From NCBI RefSeq assembly GCF_004363695.1, contig NZ_SNZC01000004.1, positions 124,001 to 188,000 of the forward strand: a DNA stretch of 64,000 bases, read 5' to 3'. Both the position numbers and the translations under genes were made by a program. This DNA comes from Flavobacterium cheniae. GTDB lineage: Bacteria > Bacteroidota > Bacteroidia > Flavobacteriales > Flavobacteriaceae. The notes under the pieces are model-generated. The model searched no databases, was not told the origin of the DNA, and worked only from the letters and a program-made list of their open reading frames with translations. This document shows positions 16,741-26,596 of this stretch, piece after piece; positions within the stretch are counted from its first letter, which is position 1, and each line of letters opens with the position of its first letter.

Positions 16741-17991
16741 ATGCTTTTATATTTACGATTACTTTCAGAAAGTTTCAGTTTTGCCATTAACGCGTTGCGC
16801 AACAACAAATTGCGTACGCTTTTGTCGTTGTTAGGTGTTACCATTGGTATTTTTTCCATTATTGCGGTGTTGGCTGCAGTAGATTCTATGGATAAAAAAA
16901 TCAAGGAAGATTTGAGTGATATGGATATGAATACCATTTACTTAATGAATTTTTCTTTTGGTCCGTCTGAAGTGCCTCGTTGGAAAAGAGAACAATTTCC
17001 AAAAGTAACGTATGATGAATTTGAATATTTGAAAAAAAGTGTTCCTAGTATAGAAAAAATTTCTTTTAATTTCTTCGCAAGAAACGAAAGTGTAAAATAC
17101 GAATCCAATACGGTGAATTCTATTCGAATGAAACCTTCAACAGATGAGTTTTTTGATATTGAACCTATTAAAATTGAAACGGGACGTTTGTTTAATGAAG
17201 CCGAATCCAATTCGGGAAGCCCAGTTATTGTAATAGGAAGTGAAGTAGCTAAAGGTTTGTTTGAAAATAGCGACCCTATTGGAAAGAAAATTCGTTTGTA
17301 CGGACAAAAACTAACGGTTATTGGCGTGCTAAAAAAACAAGGGCAAGGTATGTTTGGCGACAGTAATGACGTGGCTGTATTTTTTCCAGTGAATTTTTTA
17401 AGAAGAATGTACGGTGATGAGAATGACGCTTTGCGTGCAGCAATTTTAATAAAACCAGAAAAAGGAGTTGATATTGAAGAGTTTAAAGCGGAATTATCTC
17501 AAAAATTAAGAGCTTTCAGAGGTGTCAAAACAGGAGATATTGATAATTTCTTCCTAAATGTATTATCTGGTTTTACGGATTTTATTGATAACATCATAGG
17601 TCAAATGAACATGATTGGTTGGATTATTAGTGCATTTTCACTTTTAGTAGGAGGATTTGGTATCGCCAACATTATGTTCGTATCGGTAAAAGAAAGAACG
17701 AATTTAATCGGAATTCAAAAAGCGTTAGGTGCTAAAAATAAATTCATTTTGTTTCAATTCTTGTTTGAAGCTATTATTTTGTCATTAATTGGTGGAATAG
17801 TGGGAATGTTTTTAGTTTGGATTATTGCTTTAATATTGTCAAGCGCTTTAGATTTCGAATTTGTTTTAAGTGCTTCAAACATGTTATTAGGTTCAGGATT
17901 AGCAGCTTTTATCGGGTTAATTTCTGGAATTATTCCAGCAATTTCCGCATCTAAGTTAGATCCAGTGGAAGCTATTAGAAGTGGCATGTAA
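16741..17991 (+). CDS. MacB/FtsX-type ABC transporter permease
   Basis: A 416-residue inner-membrane permease of the MacB/LolE type. An N-terminal segment (NALRNNKLRTLLSLLGVTIG) leads into the first helix, followed by a large periplasmic MacB_PCD domain (about residues 45-280) and three C-terminal helices forming the FtsX domain (IGWIISAFSLLVGGFGIANI, then the ERTNLIGIQKALGAK coupling helix, and GLAAFIGLISGIIPAISASK). The final LDPVEAIRSGM is typical. No ATPase gene is adjacent, so the partner must be encoded elsewhere. Cargo is unknown; export of a lipoprotein, peptide or toxic compound would fit the family. Confidence 0.88.
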   Translation: MLLYLRLLSESFSFAINALRNNKLRTLLSLLGVTIGIFSIIAVLAAVDSMDKKIKEDLSDMDMNTIYLMNFSFGPSEVPRWKREQFPKVTYDEFEYLKKSVPSIEKISFNFFARNESVKYESNTVNSIRMKPSTDEFFDIEPIKIETGRLFNEAESNSGSPVIVIGSEVAKGLFENSDPIGKKIRLYGQKLTVIGVLKKQGQGMFGDSNDVAVFFPVNFLRRMYGDENDALRAAILIKPEKGVDIEEFKAELSQKLRAFRGVKTGDIDNFFLNVLSGFTDFIDNIIGQMNMIGWIISAFSLLVGGFGIANIMFVSVKERTNLIGIQKALGAKNKFILFQFLFEAIILSLIGGIVGMFLVWIIALILSSALDFEFVLSASNMLLGSGLAAFIGLISGIIPAISASKLDPVEAIRSGM

Positions 17992-18059
17992 TTTGTGGCA
18001 ATAAGTGACAATCATTTTGTAAATTTGTTCTCACTAATTATTAAAACATTTCGTAAATA

Positions 18060-20468
18060 ATGCTTAAGCAATTATTACTCATTATATTTTTTGGATTCAC
18101 AACAACGTTATTCTCTCAAACAATAACCATAAAAGACAAAGAATCGGGTGAGCCATTAGAATCGGTTACGCTAGCTTCCGAGGATAAAAAAGTCTACGTT
18201 GTTACGAATAACAAAGGTCAGGCTGATGTTTCTGATTTTGTTGGGTTTAATAAAATTATCATTCAATCTTTTGGGTATGAAACTCAAATTGTGAGTTATA
18301 ATCAGTTGGAATTAGCTTCTTTTCAGTTGAATTTAACAGCTTCGTTATTGGCAATGGATGAAATAATTGTTTCTGCAAATCGTTGGAAACAAAATACTCG
18401 AGATATTCCAGTAAAAATCACCTCTATTTCTAAGAAAGATATCCAATTGCAAAATCCGCAAACGGCAGCCGATTTACTAACCGTTTCTGGTAAAGTGTTT
18501 ATGCAAAAAAGTCAGCAGGGTGGAGGAAGTCCTATGATTCGTGGTTTTGCTACCAATCGTTTGCTATATGCTATTGATGGTGTGCGAATGAATACCGCTA
18601 TTTTTAGAGGTGGAAACATTCAAAATGTCATTTCGTTAGATCCATTTGCAATTGAAAAATCAGAGGTTTTATTTGGACCAAGTTCTGTTATTTACGGTAG
18701 TGATGCGATTGGTGGTGTAATGAGTTTTCAAACCTTAACACCACAATTTACAACGGAAGAAAAACCTTTTGTTTCAGGAAGCGCTTTTACTAGATATTCT
18801 TCAGCAAACAATGAAAAAACCGGACATTTTGATGCCAATGTAGGTTGGAAAAAATGGGCTTCGGTTACGAGTATCAGTTCTAATGATTTTGGCGATTTAA
18901 AAATGGGAAGTCACGGACCAGATGAATATTTACGACCTTTTTATGTGCAAAGACAAAATGGAGTAGATATAGTTGTAACGAATGATGATCCTTTAGTACA
19001 GAGACCAACGGCTTATTCTCAAATCAATTTGATGCAAAAAGTGCGTTTTCAACCTAATGAAAAATGGGATTTTCAATATGGTTTTCATTTTTCGGAAACA
19101 TCTAGTTATTCGCGATACGACAGACATATTCGTTATACCAATTCAGGAATGCCACGCTATGGCGAATTTGATTATGGTCCACAAAAATGGATTATGAATA
19201 ATTTGTCAATTTCGAATATGCAAGCTACGAAAGCGTATGATGAACTTTCTATTCGTGTGGCGCATCAGTTTTTTGAGGAAAGTAGAATCAGTCGTAATTT
19301 TAATAATCCAAATCGCGCCATTCGTACGGAAAAAGTAAATGCAGTTTCTGTAAATGCCGATTTCACAAAGAAAACGAGTACTAAAAATGCTCTTTTTTAC
19401 GGAGTGGAATATGTAATGAACGATGTAAACTCTGAAGGAATTGATGAAAATATTGTTGCAGGAACAAGTCAAACTGGACCTGCTCGATATCCACAATCCA
19501 AATGGAATTCGTATGGTGTTTATGTAAATGATCAATATAAATTTTCTGAAAAAATGTTGCTTCAAGCGGGATTGCGATACAATCAGTTTGTATTAGATGC
19601 CGATTTTGATACTACTTTTTATCCGTTTCCTTTTACCGAAGCTAAAATAAATGATGGTGCTTTAACTGGAAGTTTAGGCTTGGTATATCGTCCAACGGCT
19701 AAATGGGTGATTAGTTCCAATGTTGCCACGGCTTTCCGTTCTCCTAATGTGGATGATTTAGGAAAAGTGTTTGATTCAGAACCAGGTTCGGTAGTAGTTC
19801 CTAATCCTGATTTAAAGGCAGAATATGCGTATAACGTAGATTTGAATGTAGCTAAATTATTTGGTAAAAATGTGAAAGTGGATGTTTCAACTTATTATAC
19901 TTTGTTAGAAAATGCTATGGTAAGAAGAGATTTTACTTTGAATGGCGCTACCGAGATTATCTACGATGGCGAATTGAGCAACGTACAAGCCATTCAAAAC
20001 GCAGCCAATGCCAAAGTATACGGAATTCAAGCCGGAATTGAAGTGAAATCGGCAACTGGATTTTATTTTCATGGCGATTTGAATTTTCAAAAAGGTGAAG
20101 AGGAATTGGATAATGGAGATAAGAGTCCGTCTCGTCATGCAGCTCCATTTTTTGGTGTAGGCCGTTTGGGATATGCTAATTCTAAATTAGATTTACAATT
20201 GAATGCACAATTCAGCGATGCCGTTTCTTACGAAGATTTAGCCGAAGAAGAAAAAGGAAAACCAGAAATTTATGCTATTGATGGCAATGGAAATCCATAT
20301 TCTCCAAGTTGGTACACCTTAAATTTAAAATCGATGTATAAGCTTACCGAAAACTTTACCGTTACAGCAGGTTTAGAGAACATCACCGACCAACGTTATC
20401 GTCCGTATAGTTCAGGAATTGTAGCGCCAGGGAAGAATTTTATTCTGGCTTTGCGAGCTAAGTTTTAA
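18060..20468 (+). CDS. TonB-dependent receptor, haem-receptor-like
   Basis: An 802-residue outer-membrane receptor. A signal peptide (MLKQLLLIIFFGFTTTLFSQ) is followed by a CarboxypepD_reg-like domain (about 21-100), a plug domain (GSPMIRGFATNRLLYAIDGV, LDPFAIEKSEVLFGPSSVIY, GSDAIGGVMSF) and the beta-barrel, ending in an aromatic residue (LALRAKF). FRSP and PNPDLKAEYA resemble the FRAP and NPDL boxes of haem/haemoglobin receptors such as HmuR, so haem or a haem protein is my best guess for ligand; other ligands remain possible. There is no adjacent SusD gene. A bidirectional terminator follows. Confidence 0.85.
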   Translation: MLKQLLLIIFFGFTTTLFSQTITIKDKESGEPLESVTLASEDKKVYVVTNNKGQADVSDFVGFNKIIIQSFGYETQIVSYNQLELASFQLNLTASLLAMDEIIVSANRWKQNTRDIPVKITSISKKDIQLQNPQTAADLLTVSGKVFMQKSQQGGGSPMIRGFATNRLLYAIDGVRMNTAIFRGGNIQNVISLDPFAIEKSEVLFGPSSVIYGSDAIGGVMSFQTLTPQFTTEEKPFVSGSAFTRYSSANNEKTGHFDANVGWKKWASVTSISSNDFGDLKMGSHGPDEYLRPFYVQRQNGVDIVVTNDDPLVQRPTAYSQINLMQKVRFQPNEKWDFQYGFHFSETSSYSRYDRHIRYTNSGMPRYGEFDYGPQKWIMNNLSISNMQATKAYDELSIRVAHQFFEESRISRNFNNPNRAIRTEKVNAVSVNADFTKKTSTKNALFYGVEYVMNDVNSEGIDENIVAGTSQTGPARYPQSKWNSYGVYVNDQYKFSEKMLLQAGLRYNQFVLDADFDTTFYPFPFTEAKINDGALTGSLGLVYRPTAKWVISSNVATAFRSPNVDDLGKVFDSEPGSVVVPNPDLKAEYAYNVDLNVAKLFGKNVKVDVSTYYTLLENAMVRRDFTLNGATEIIYDGELSNVQAIQNAANAKVYGIQAGIEVKSATGFYFHGDLNFQKGEEELDNGDKSPSRHAAPFFGVGRLGYANSKLDLQLNAQFSDAVSYEDLAEEEKGKPEIYAIDGNGNPYSPSWYTLNLKSMYKLTENFTVTAGLENITDQRYRPYSSGIVAPGKNFILALRAKF

Positions 20469-20474
20469 TAATAA

Positions 20475-20504
20475 AAAAATCCCGATATCACTATCGGGAT
20501 TTTT
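20475..20504. terminator. Bidirectional intrinsic terminator
   Basis: A 13-bp perfect stem, AAAAATCCCGATA (20475-20487) with TATCGGGATTTTT (20492-20504), tetraloop TCAC, between the convergent receptor gene and accD. Confidence 0.92.
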
Positions 20505-20508
20505 GTTT

Positions 20509-21363
20509 TTATCTGATTTCTTGATTTTGAATTAAATCCAAATACAAGTTAATTTTGTTTTTCAACTCTTTTCTGTGAGCGATAAAATCTAAAAATCCGT
20601 GCTCTAGTAAGAATTCTGAAGTTTGGAAACCTTCTGGTAAATCTTTACCTGTCGTGTCTCTTACAATACGTGGTCCTGCGAATCCAATTAAAGCTCCTGG
20701 TTCACCGATATTGATATCTCCAAGCATTGCATAAGAAGCAGTAGTTCCACCCGTTGTTGGGTCAGTACATAATGAAATGTATGGAATTCTTTCTTCTGCT
20801 AACTGCGCTAATTTTGCAGATGTTTTTGCTAACTGCATTAAAGACATTGCAGCTTCCATCATACGAGCTCCACCTGATTTTGAAATCATTACAAATGGGA
20901 TTTTATGTTTGATAGAATAATCAATTGCTCTTGCAATTTTTTCACCTACAACAGCTCCCATAGAACCTCCAATGAAAGCAAAATCCATACAAGAAACAAC
21001 TAAGTCTTTCCCTTTAGATTTTCCAACTCCTGTGCGAATTGCGTCTTTTAGTTTGGTTTTATCCATTACGTCTTTTAAACGATCACTATATTTTTTAGTG
21101 TCTTCAAATTTTAATGGATCTTTTGAAGTTAAATTCGCATCTAATTCTTTGAATTCGTTATTGTCGAATAAAATTTCAAAATATTCTTTACTACCAATTC
21201 TTACGTGATAATCGTCTTCTGGACTTACCCATAAGTTTCTTGCCAATTCATCTTGGTCAATAATTTTTCCTGTTGGTGATTTGTACCATAAACCTTTAGG
21301 GACATCTTTTTTGTCCTCAGTTGCGGTTGTAATTCCTTTTTCTTTTCTTTTAAACCAAGCCAT
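20509..21363 (-). CDS. accD: Acetyl-CoA carboxylase carboxyltransferase subunit beta
   Basis: A 284-residue subunit that, with AccA, transfers the carboxyl group from biotin to acetyl-CoA, the first step of fatty acid synthesis. The crotonase-like core shows [29 protein letters not shown] and [16 protein letters not shown]. The N-terminal region that normally holds a four-cysteine zinc ribbon is present in outline ([10 protein letters not shown] and [14 protein letters not shown]), but all four cysteines are replaced. So this looks like a zinc-free version. The start is preceded, 5 bases away, by four tandem heptanucleotide repeats. fbaA lies upstream on the same strand. Confidence 0.95.
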   Translation of the reverse strand: MAWFKRKEKGITTATEDKKDVPKGLWYKSPTGKIIDQDELARNLWVSPEDDYHVRIGSKEYFEILFDNNEFKELDANLTSKDPLKFEDTKKYSDRLKDVMDKTKLKDAIRTGVGKSKGKDLVVSCMDFAFIGGSMGAVVGEKIARAIDYSIKHKIPFVMISKSGGARMMEAAMSLMQLAKTSAKLAQLAEERIPYISLCTDPTTGGTTASYAMLGDINIGEPGALIGFAGPRIVRDTTGKDLPEGFQTSEFLLEHGFLDFIAHRKELKNKINLYLDLIQNQEIR

Positions 21364-21368
21364 AATTA

Positions 21369-21396
21369 AGTTAGAAGTTAGAAGTTAGAAGTTGGA
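21369..21396 (-). repeat. Four tandem heptamers (AGTTAGA) before accD
   Basis: Three exact copies and one variant of a 7-base unit, read as TCTAACT on the accD strand, ending 5 bases before its start codon. A near-identical block precedes thyA at 30946-30973. Confidence 0.8.
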
Positions 21397-21442
21397 AGGC
21401 TAACCTTATCTTCATCTAATTTCAATTAATAATAAATTTTAA

Positions 21443-21470
21443 ACTTCGTACTTTGTACCTCGTACTTCGT
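21443..21470. repeat. Four tandem heptamers (ACTTCGT)
   Basis: Units ACTTCGT, ACTTTGT, ACCTCGT, ACTTCGT, starting 2 bases beyond the fbaA stop. Same unit length and copy number as the block at 21369-21396 but a different sequence. Confidence 0.75.
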
Positions 21471-21472
21471 AC

Positions 21473-22540
21473 TTATAAAGTATTCACGTTATTTAAATCG
21501 GCAAAAGCTTGTTCTAATCTTGTGTTGAACGTAACTTCTCCTTCACGAACCCATTTTCTTGGATCGTAGTGTTTTTTGTTTGGACTATCTGCTCCGTCTG
21601 GACTTCCGATTTGTGTTTTTAAATAATCGATTTTAGAAGTCATATAATCACGAATTCCTTCAGTGAAAGCAAATTGTAAATCGGTATCAATATTCATTTT
21701 AATTACTCCGTAAGAAATTGCTTCTCTAATTTCTTCTAAAGTAGAACCTGAACCTCCGTGGAATACAAAATCAACCGGGTTGTTTCCTGTGTTGAATTTA
21801 TTTTGAACGTATTCTTGAGAATTTTTAAGAATTTTTGGAGTCAATTTCACATTTCCTGGTTTGTAAACGCCATGAACATTTCCGAAAGAAGCTGCGATAG
21901 TAAATCTTGGACTTACTTTCATTAATTCTTCGTAAGCGTAAGCTACTTCATCAGGTTGTGTGTATAATTTTGAGCTGTCAACATCAGAATTGTCTACACC
22001 GTCTTCTTCACCACCAGTAATTCCTAATTCGATTTCTAATGTCATGCCCATTTTGCTCATTCTTTCTAAATATTTTTTAGAAATTTCAAGATTTTCTTCA
22101 ATCGGTTCTTCCGATAAATCAATCATGTGAGAGCTATATAATGGTTTTCCTGTTTCAGCAAAATGTTTTTCTGAAGCATCTAATAAACCATCAATCCATG
22201 GTAAAAGATTTTTTGCACAATGGTCGGTATGTAAAATAACCGTTGCACCATAAGCTTCAGCTAAAGTATGAATATGTTTAGCACCTGCAACAGCTCCTAA
22301 AATAGCTGATTTTTGATTTTCATTTGATAATCCTTTTCCAGCATTAAATTGTGCTCCACCATTAGAAAACTGAATGATAACTGGCGCATTTAATTTTGCA
22401 GCTGTTTCTAAAACACCATTAATAGTACTAGATCCTACAACATTAACAGCAGGTAATGCAAATCCTTTTTGTTTTGCGTAATTAAAGATTTCTTGTACTT
22501 GATCTCCGGTAGCAACACCAGGTTTAATATTGTGACTCAT
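21473..22540 (-). CDS. fbaA: Class II fructose-bisphosphate aldolase
   Basis: A 355-residue zinc-dependent glycolytic aldolase of the class IIA type. Zinc ligands are visible in VILHTDHCAKN (first His), FGNVHGVYKPGNV and DFVFHGGSGS; the substrate-binding NMDTDxQ motif appears as KMNIDTDLQFAF. The C-terminal DPRKWVREGEVTF is the typical ending. It converts fructose 1,6-bisphosphate to dihydroxyacetone phosphate and glyceraldehyde 3-phosphate and back. It lies upstream of accD on the same strand with about 110 bases of repeat-bearing spacer. Confidence 0.96.
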   Translation of the reverse strand: MSHNIKPGVATGDQVQEIFNYAKQKGFALPAVNVVGSSTINGVLETAAKLNAPVIIQFSNGGAQFNAGKGLSNENQKSAILGAVAGAKHIHTLAEAYGATVILHTDHCAKNLLPWIDGLLDASEKHFAETGKPLYSSHMIDLSEEPIEENLEISKKYLERMSKMGMTLEIELGITGGEEDGVDNSDVDSSKLYTQPDEVAYAYEELMKVSPRFTIAASFGNVHGVYKPGNVKLTPKILKNSQEYVQNKFNTGNNPVDFVFHGGSGSTLEEIREAISYGVIKMNIDTDLQFAFTEGIRDYMTSKIDYLKTQIGSPDGADSPNKKHYDPRKWVREGEVTFNTRLEQAFADLNNVNTL

Positions 22541-22587
22541 AGTTGTATGTTTTTAGTATAGTTGTGCAAAAATAATAATTTAAAAAA

Positions 22588-25137
22588 TTAGAACGGATAA
22601 TTAATACCAAAATTTAGCACTGTTTTGCTAAAGTTCACCCCTTTTAACCATCGGTCGCCGACTTCTCTTCCTGGGTCGTAGGCTTTGTAACCTAAATCGA
22701 AACGGAAAACAAAGAAGTCAAAATCATATCGTAGACCAATTCCAGAACCAAATGCTAAATCTTCAAATGAGCTAAATCCGTTAAAAGTATAGTCTTCATC
22801 CGTAATATTATCAAATACATTCCAAATGTTTCCAATATCGGCAAAAAAGGCACTGTAGAAATTTCCTCCCACTCTAAAACGGTATTCTAAACTGTAGGCT
22901 AATTTAAAGTTGGCTTCGTTAAAGTCATTAATTCCGCCACTTCGACCTGGTCCTAGACTATAGGCTTGCCAACCTCTGTTATCATTTGAACCTCCAGAAA
23001 AATAACTTCGCGAGAAAGGAATTGATTGTGCATTGCCAAACGGAACTGCTAAGCCAGCAAAAGCTCTCATGGCTAAGGTGTTTTTCTTGCCAAAATCCCA
23101 GTGTTTGATAAAATCGATTTCCCCTTTTATGTATTGTGAATATTCAATTCCAAACATGGTTTCGTTACCGTTTTGGTTCAAATCTTCGTTTTTTGTACCC
23201 GCTAATAGTGAAAGTACATTTCCTGCGGATTCTATTTTAGTTCGTATCGAATAAAAACTATTGTCTAATAAGCTAGCTTTAGTGTTTCGGAAGAATGTTA
23301 TACCAGAAGAAACAATTAAGTTGTTTTCAATTAATCGTTCTCTTCTTTCGCCAATACTTCGTATGACTTTATAATCTTGGTCGCTTGGGTTTAAAGAAGT
23401 ACTTCCGTTTTCAACATCATTGATGAAATTTACTGCTCCTTGTGTTGTTAAATTTCCATTTTCAAAGTTAGCAGGGTCAACATTGTAATCCTGTGCTAAA
23501 TCATTTAAAGTGTTGTAGGAAGAAGTATAAACGTTAAAGTAGTTTTCAGGATTCAAGTTTTTAATAAACTGAATGTTTAATAAGTCAAATCGAATGGTGT
23601 TTTTTTGTTTTGGAGTCCAATTATAATTAAAAACTCCTGTTAAGTTTTCCTTGTCTAAACCAATATTTCTTTGACTGGTTAAACCAATGTTCGCATTGGT
23701 GGTAGGAAGCATTTCTTTTTTGATGATTTTTCTTGTATCTAAAGGGAAAACAATTCTTGGAAAACTTAATTTTCCTTCTACACCATATTCAGAAATATTG
23801 AAAAACACGTTATTTGGATTGGCCAAATCTTTAGAAGAACCAATGTTTCCTTTTGCTGATAACTCAAATGTTTCGGCTCTTTTAAATAAGTTTCTCCATG
23901 TAAATGCCATTCTGCCGCTAATTCCAAATTCTTGTACATCGGAAGTTGTAACATCAATAGAAGGTTGCCAAATATATTTTGGTTTACTCATCAAATAAAT
24001 GTTAGCAATAAGCGAAGTGTTTGTACTGTCACTAGGGTCTTCAACATATTCAATGTTTGGATAATTAAAAACCTTTAAATTGCTTAACGATTTTGAAGTT
24101 AACGTTCTGTCGTTGTCGCTAAATAATTTTCCTTTTTCAATAAAAATGGCGTTTGTGATAGCTTTAGGTTTGTATTTTAATTTACCTGCGCTGTAGATAT
24201 TAAAATTTCGATACGTTACACTATCGTTAAACTGATTGCGTTCTTTTTTTGAAGTATTATTAGTAAAAATATTAACCTGGCTAATTTTATAAACTGTAAA
24301 TGGGCGTTTTGTTAAGGTGTCGCCATCTTTTACATAACGGTCTTCAATTTTTAAATTGATGTTCATTTTTTGAACCGAATCATCTATGATAGCATCATAT
24401 TTTACGTTACTTTCCTGAAAATGGTACACACCATTATTTCTTAGATATTGAGTGATTCTTTTTCTTTCGTTATCAAAATTAAGATAAGAATACTGATCGC
24501 CTTTTTTTATGAAACTCTTTTTTTCTTGAAGCGTGTACATGCTATCAATTGCTGGAGTTTCAATAAATTTTGAAATGGAATCTATAAAGTAAGGCTTTCC
24601 AGTAGTTATTTTATAAACTATTTTTCCCTTTTTCTTTCCAAGAGAATCAATAGACATTGTAACTGTATTTCTAATAAATCCGTTGTTGTAATAAAATCCA
24701 CTCAATCTTTCTTTAGAACGTATTGCTTTTTTTTCATCAATAATAACAGGTGCTTCTCCCGTTTCTTTCATGAAATTAGATAATCCACTAACGAAAAAAG
24801 ATTTACCTAATCGATTCACTTGTTTGGCAGATAAAAAACGATTCAGATTTTTTATTCTATTGGGTTTTTTGTTCAGCCAAGCTTGGTAAGAAGAATCCGG
24901 ATTTGGTTTTGCGGCATTGTATAAGGTTAGTCCAAATGGGTAATTTAAAAATTTAGTATTAGGTTGTTGTACCACTAAATTATTAATACGGTCTTCCTTG
25001 TTCAATTCGTCATTAACGAAGATTTCGTTTTTGGTCAATAACTTTTCACTTTCGGGTACTCGCTTCACTAACGAACACGAATAAATTATTGTTCCGATTA
25101 CAAATAATAATGTTATTTTTGATAAATTATTTCTCAA
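22588..25137 (-). CDS. tamL: TamL-like Omp85 family outer-membrane lipoprotein
   Basis: An 849-residue BamA/TamA-type protein. The N-terminus is a lipoprotein signal ending IYSC (Cys21), a feature of Bacteroidota TamL. POTRA-like regions follow (about 30-330, e.g. KKSFIKKGDQYSYLNFDNER and ITNAIFIEKGKLFSDNDRTL), then the 16-strand barrel with the late GSNDNRGWQAYSLGPGRSGG segment, a variant of the conserved Omp85 substrate-loop motif, and ends FGINYPF. It is expected to insert or export proteins at the outer membrane together with a TamB homologue, not seen in this window. It is divergent from the methyltransferase gene with 36 bases between. Confidence 0.85.
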   Translation of the reverse strand: MRNNLSKITLLFVIGTIIYSCSLVKRVPESEKLLTKNEIFVNDELNKEDRINNLVVQQPNTKFLNYPFGLTLYNAAKPNPDSSYQAWLNKKPNRIKNLNRFLSAKQVNRLGKSFFVSGLSNFMKETGEAPVIIDEKKAIRSKERLSGFYYNNGFIRNTVTMSIDSLGKKKGKIVYKITTGKPYFIDSISKFIETPAIDSMYTLQEKKSFIKKGDQYSYLNFDNERKRITQYLRNNGVYHFQESNVKYDAIIDDSVQKMNINLKIEDRYVKDGDTLTKRPFTVYKISQVNIFTNNTSKKERNQFNDSVTYRNFNIYSAGKLKYKPKAITNAIFIEKGKLFSDNDRTLTSKSLSNLKVFNYPNIEYVEDPSDSTNTSLIANIYLMSKPKYIWQPSIDVTTSDVQEFGISGRMAFTWRNLFKRAETFELSAKGNIGSSKDLANPNNVFFNISEYGVEGKLSFPRIVFPLDTRKIIKKEMLPTTNANIGLTSQRNIGLDKENLTGVFNYNWTPKQKNTIRFDLLNIQFIKNLNPENYFNVYTSSYNTLNDLAQDYNVDPANFENGNLTTQGAVNFINDVENGSTSLNPSDQDYKVIRSIGERRERLIENNLIVSSGITFFRNTKASLLDNSFYSIRTKIESAGNVLSLLAGTKNEDLNQNGNETMFGIEYSQYIKGEIDFIKHWDFGKKNTLAMRAFAGLAVPFGNAQSIPFSRSYFSGGSNDNRGWQAYSLGPGRSGGINDFNEANFKLAYSLEYRFRVGGNFYSAFFADIGNIWNVFDNITDEDYTFNGFSSFEDLAFGSGIGLRYDFDFFVFRFDLGYKAYDPGREVGDRWLKGVNFSKTVLNFGINYPF

Positions 25138-25173
25138 AGCACTTTTTAAAAGTTAGTCAAAAATACAATTTTT

Positions 25174-25899
25174 ATGGTTAGTAAAAACCAAATTAAACTA
25201 ATAACGAGTTTACAGCAAAAAAAATATAGAAAACAAGAACAACTTTTCTTTGCCGAAGGTGTAAAGGTAGTTCAAGAATTGCTGAATTCTAACTTTGAAT
25301 TACAAGATTTATTTACAACAAAGCAAGATTTTCTTACAGTTTCAAAAGACAAAGTTCATGCCATTTCTGATACGGAATTAAAAAAAATCAGTGCTTTAAC
25401 TACTCCAAATACTTGTTTGGCGGTTTTTAAAATGCCAAAATCAAAAGATTTCGTTGAAAAGGGACTAATTGTAGTTTTAGATGATGTTCGCGATCCTGGA
25501 AATTTAGGAACAATTATTCGTTTGTGCGACTGGTTTGGAATTGAAACCTTGTTTTGTTCGGAAGAATCAGTTGATATTTATAATCCAAAAGTGGTGCAAG
25601 CTACAATGGGTTCTATTAGTAGAGTAAATGTGGTGTATGGAAATTTAGAAGCGTTTTTAACGAAAACTAAATTACCTGTTTTTGGTACTTTTATGGATGG
25701 GAAGAATATTTACCAAGAAAAATTACCAAAAGAAGGAATTATTATCATGGGGAATGAAGCGAACGGAATTTCGTCTTCAGTTGAAAAGTTAGTTTCTGAA
25801 CGAATTGCTATTCCACGTTTTGGAAATCTTCAAGTTACAGAAAGTTTAAATGTTGCAACCGCTACAGCCATTATTCTGAGTGAATTTAAACGAAGTTAA
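25174..25899 (+). CDS. TrmH/SpoU family RNA 2'-O-methyltransferase
   Basis: A 241-residue SPOUT methyltransferase. The N-terminal RNA-binding part (IKLITSLQQKKYRKQEQLFF) is followed by the knotted catalytic domain with the three SpoU motifs: VLDDVRDPGNLGTIIRLCDW, IIIMGNEANGIS and IPRFGNLQVTESLNVATATA. The arginine in motif 1 and the glutamate and asparagine in motif 3 are present. It methylates ribose in rRNA or tRNA using S-adenosylmethionine; the exact position cannot be assigned. It ends 3 bases before the convergent porT stop. Confidence 0.9.
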   Translation: MVSKNQIKLITSLQQKKYRKQEQLFFAEGVKVVQELLNSNFELQDLFTTKQDFLTVSKDKVHAISDTELKKISALTTPNTCLAVFKMPKSKDFVEKGLIVVLDDVRDPGNLGTIIRLCDWFGIETLFCSEESVDIYNPKVVQATMGSISRVNVVYGNLEAFLTKTKLPVFGTFMDGKNIYQEKLPKEGIIIMGNEANGISSSVEKLVSERIAIPRFGNLQVTESLNVATATAIILSEFKRS

Positions 25900-25902
25900 C
25901 TT

Positions 25903-26595
25903 TTAGTGGAAAGAAAAATTGATGAAGAAACCACGCGTTTTCATCTCGTGCACATTTCCTGTCCAAGGACTATTCGGGTCGTTATCACGAATTAACTCAT
26001 CGTTCATACTAAAGACACCTCTGATAGATGGTGAAAAAATGAAATATTCCAAATACAAATCAATTCCAAATCCTACTTCGTAGAAATTAGTCCATTTGGT
26101 CATTCTAAAACGGTTATTGAAATTGTCATCTGGAGAATCGGCATTGCTGCTAAGGTTTAAAGCAGTTGAAACACCTCCAAGTAAATAAGGTCTAACATTA
26201 CCTGTTCGTAAAGCAGAATATTTTAATAATAAAGGAAAGAAAATATAAGTCGATTTCACTTCTCTTAAACGATCACCTGTATCGGTAATATTAGGAAAGG
26301 TTAAATTACGTTGGGTTATAACTAATCCAGGTTCAAATCGCAAATCAAAATATTCAGCCAATCTAAGATTTCCAATTAAACCTACGTTAAAACCAGTAGT
26401 GGCTCCTACTTCAATATCTTCGGTAACGGATAAATAATCGGTTTTAAAATCCAAACTATTAAATCCAAGGTAATAACCCCAGTGAACGCGCTGTTTGTTC
26501 CAATTTTCTTTGTTGATAATTGGGTCTTTGCTAAACATGCCTTCCTGAGCTAAAAGGATAGGTGAAAAAAGTAATAAAAATAAAAACTTCTTCAT
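25903..26595 (-). CDS. porT: PorT (SprT), type IX secretion outer-membrane protein
   Basis: A 230-residue secreted beta-barrel protein with a signal peptide (MKKFLFLLLFSPILLAQ) and barrel strands such as VGLIGNLRLAEYFDLRFEPG and YFIFSPSIRGVFSMNDEL, ending in an aromatic FFINFSFH. PorT/SprT of this size is encoded directly after ubiE in Flavobacterium and Porphyromonas relatives, and the same arrangement is seen here, with one base between the genes. It is required for type IX secretion of adhesins, gliding proteins and enzymes. The assignment rests on the barrel pattern and gene order. Confidence 0.8.
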   Translation of the reverse strand: MKKFLFLLLFSPILLAQEGMFSKDPIINKENWNKQRVHWGYYLGFNSLDFKTDYLSVTEDIEVGATTGFNVGLIGNLRLAEYFDLRFEPGLVITQRNLTFPNITDTGDRLREVKSTYIFFPLLLKYSALRTGNVRPYLLGGVSTALNLSSNADSPDDNFNNRFRMTKWTNFYEVGFGIDLYLEYFIFSPSIRGVFSMNDELIRDNDPNSPWTGNVHEMKTRGFFINFSFH

Positions 26596-26596
26596 A

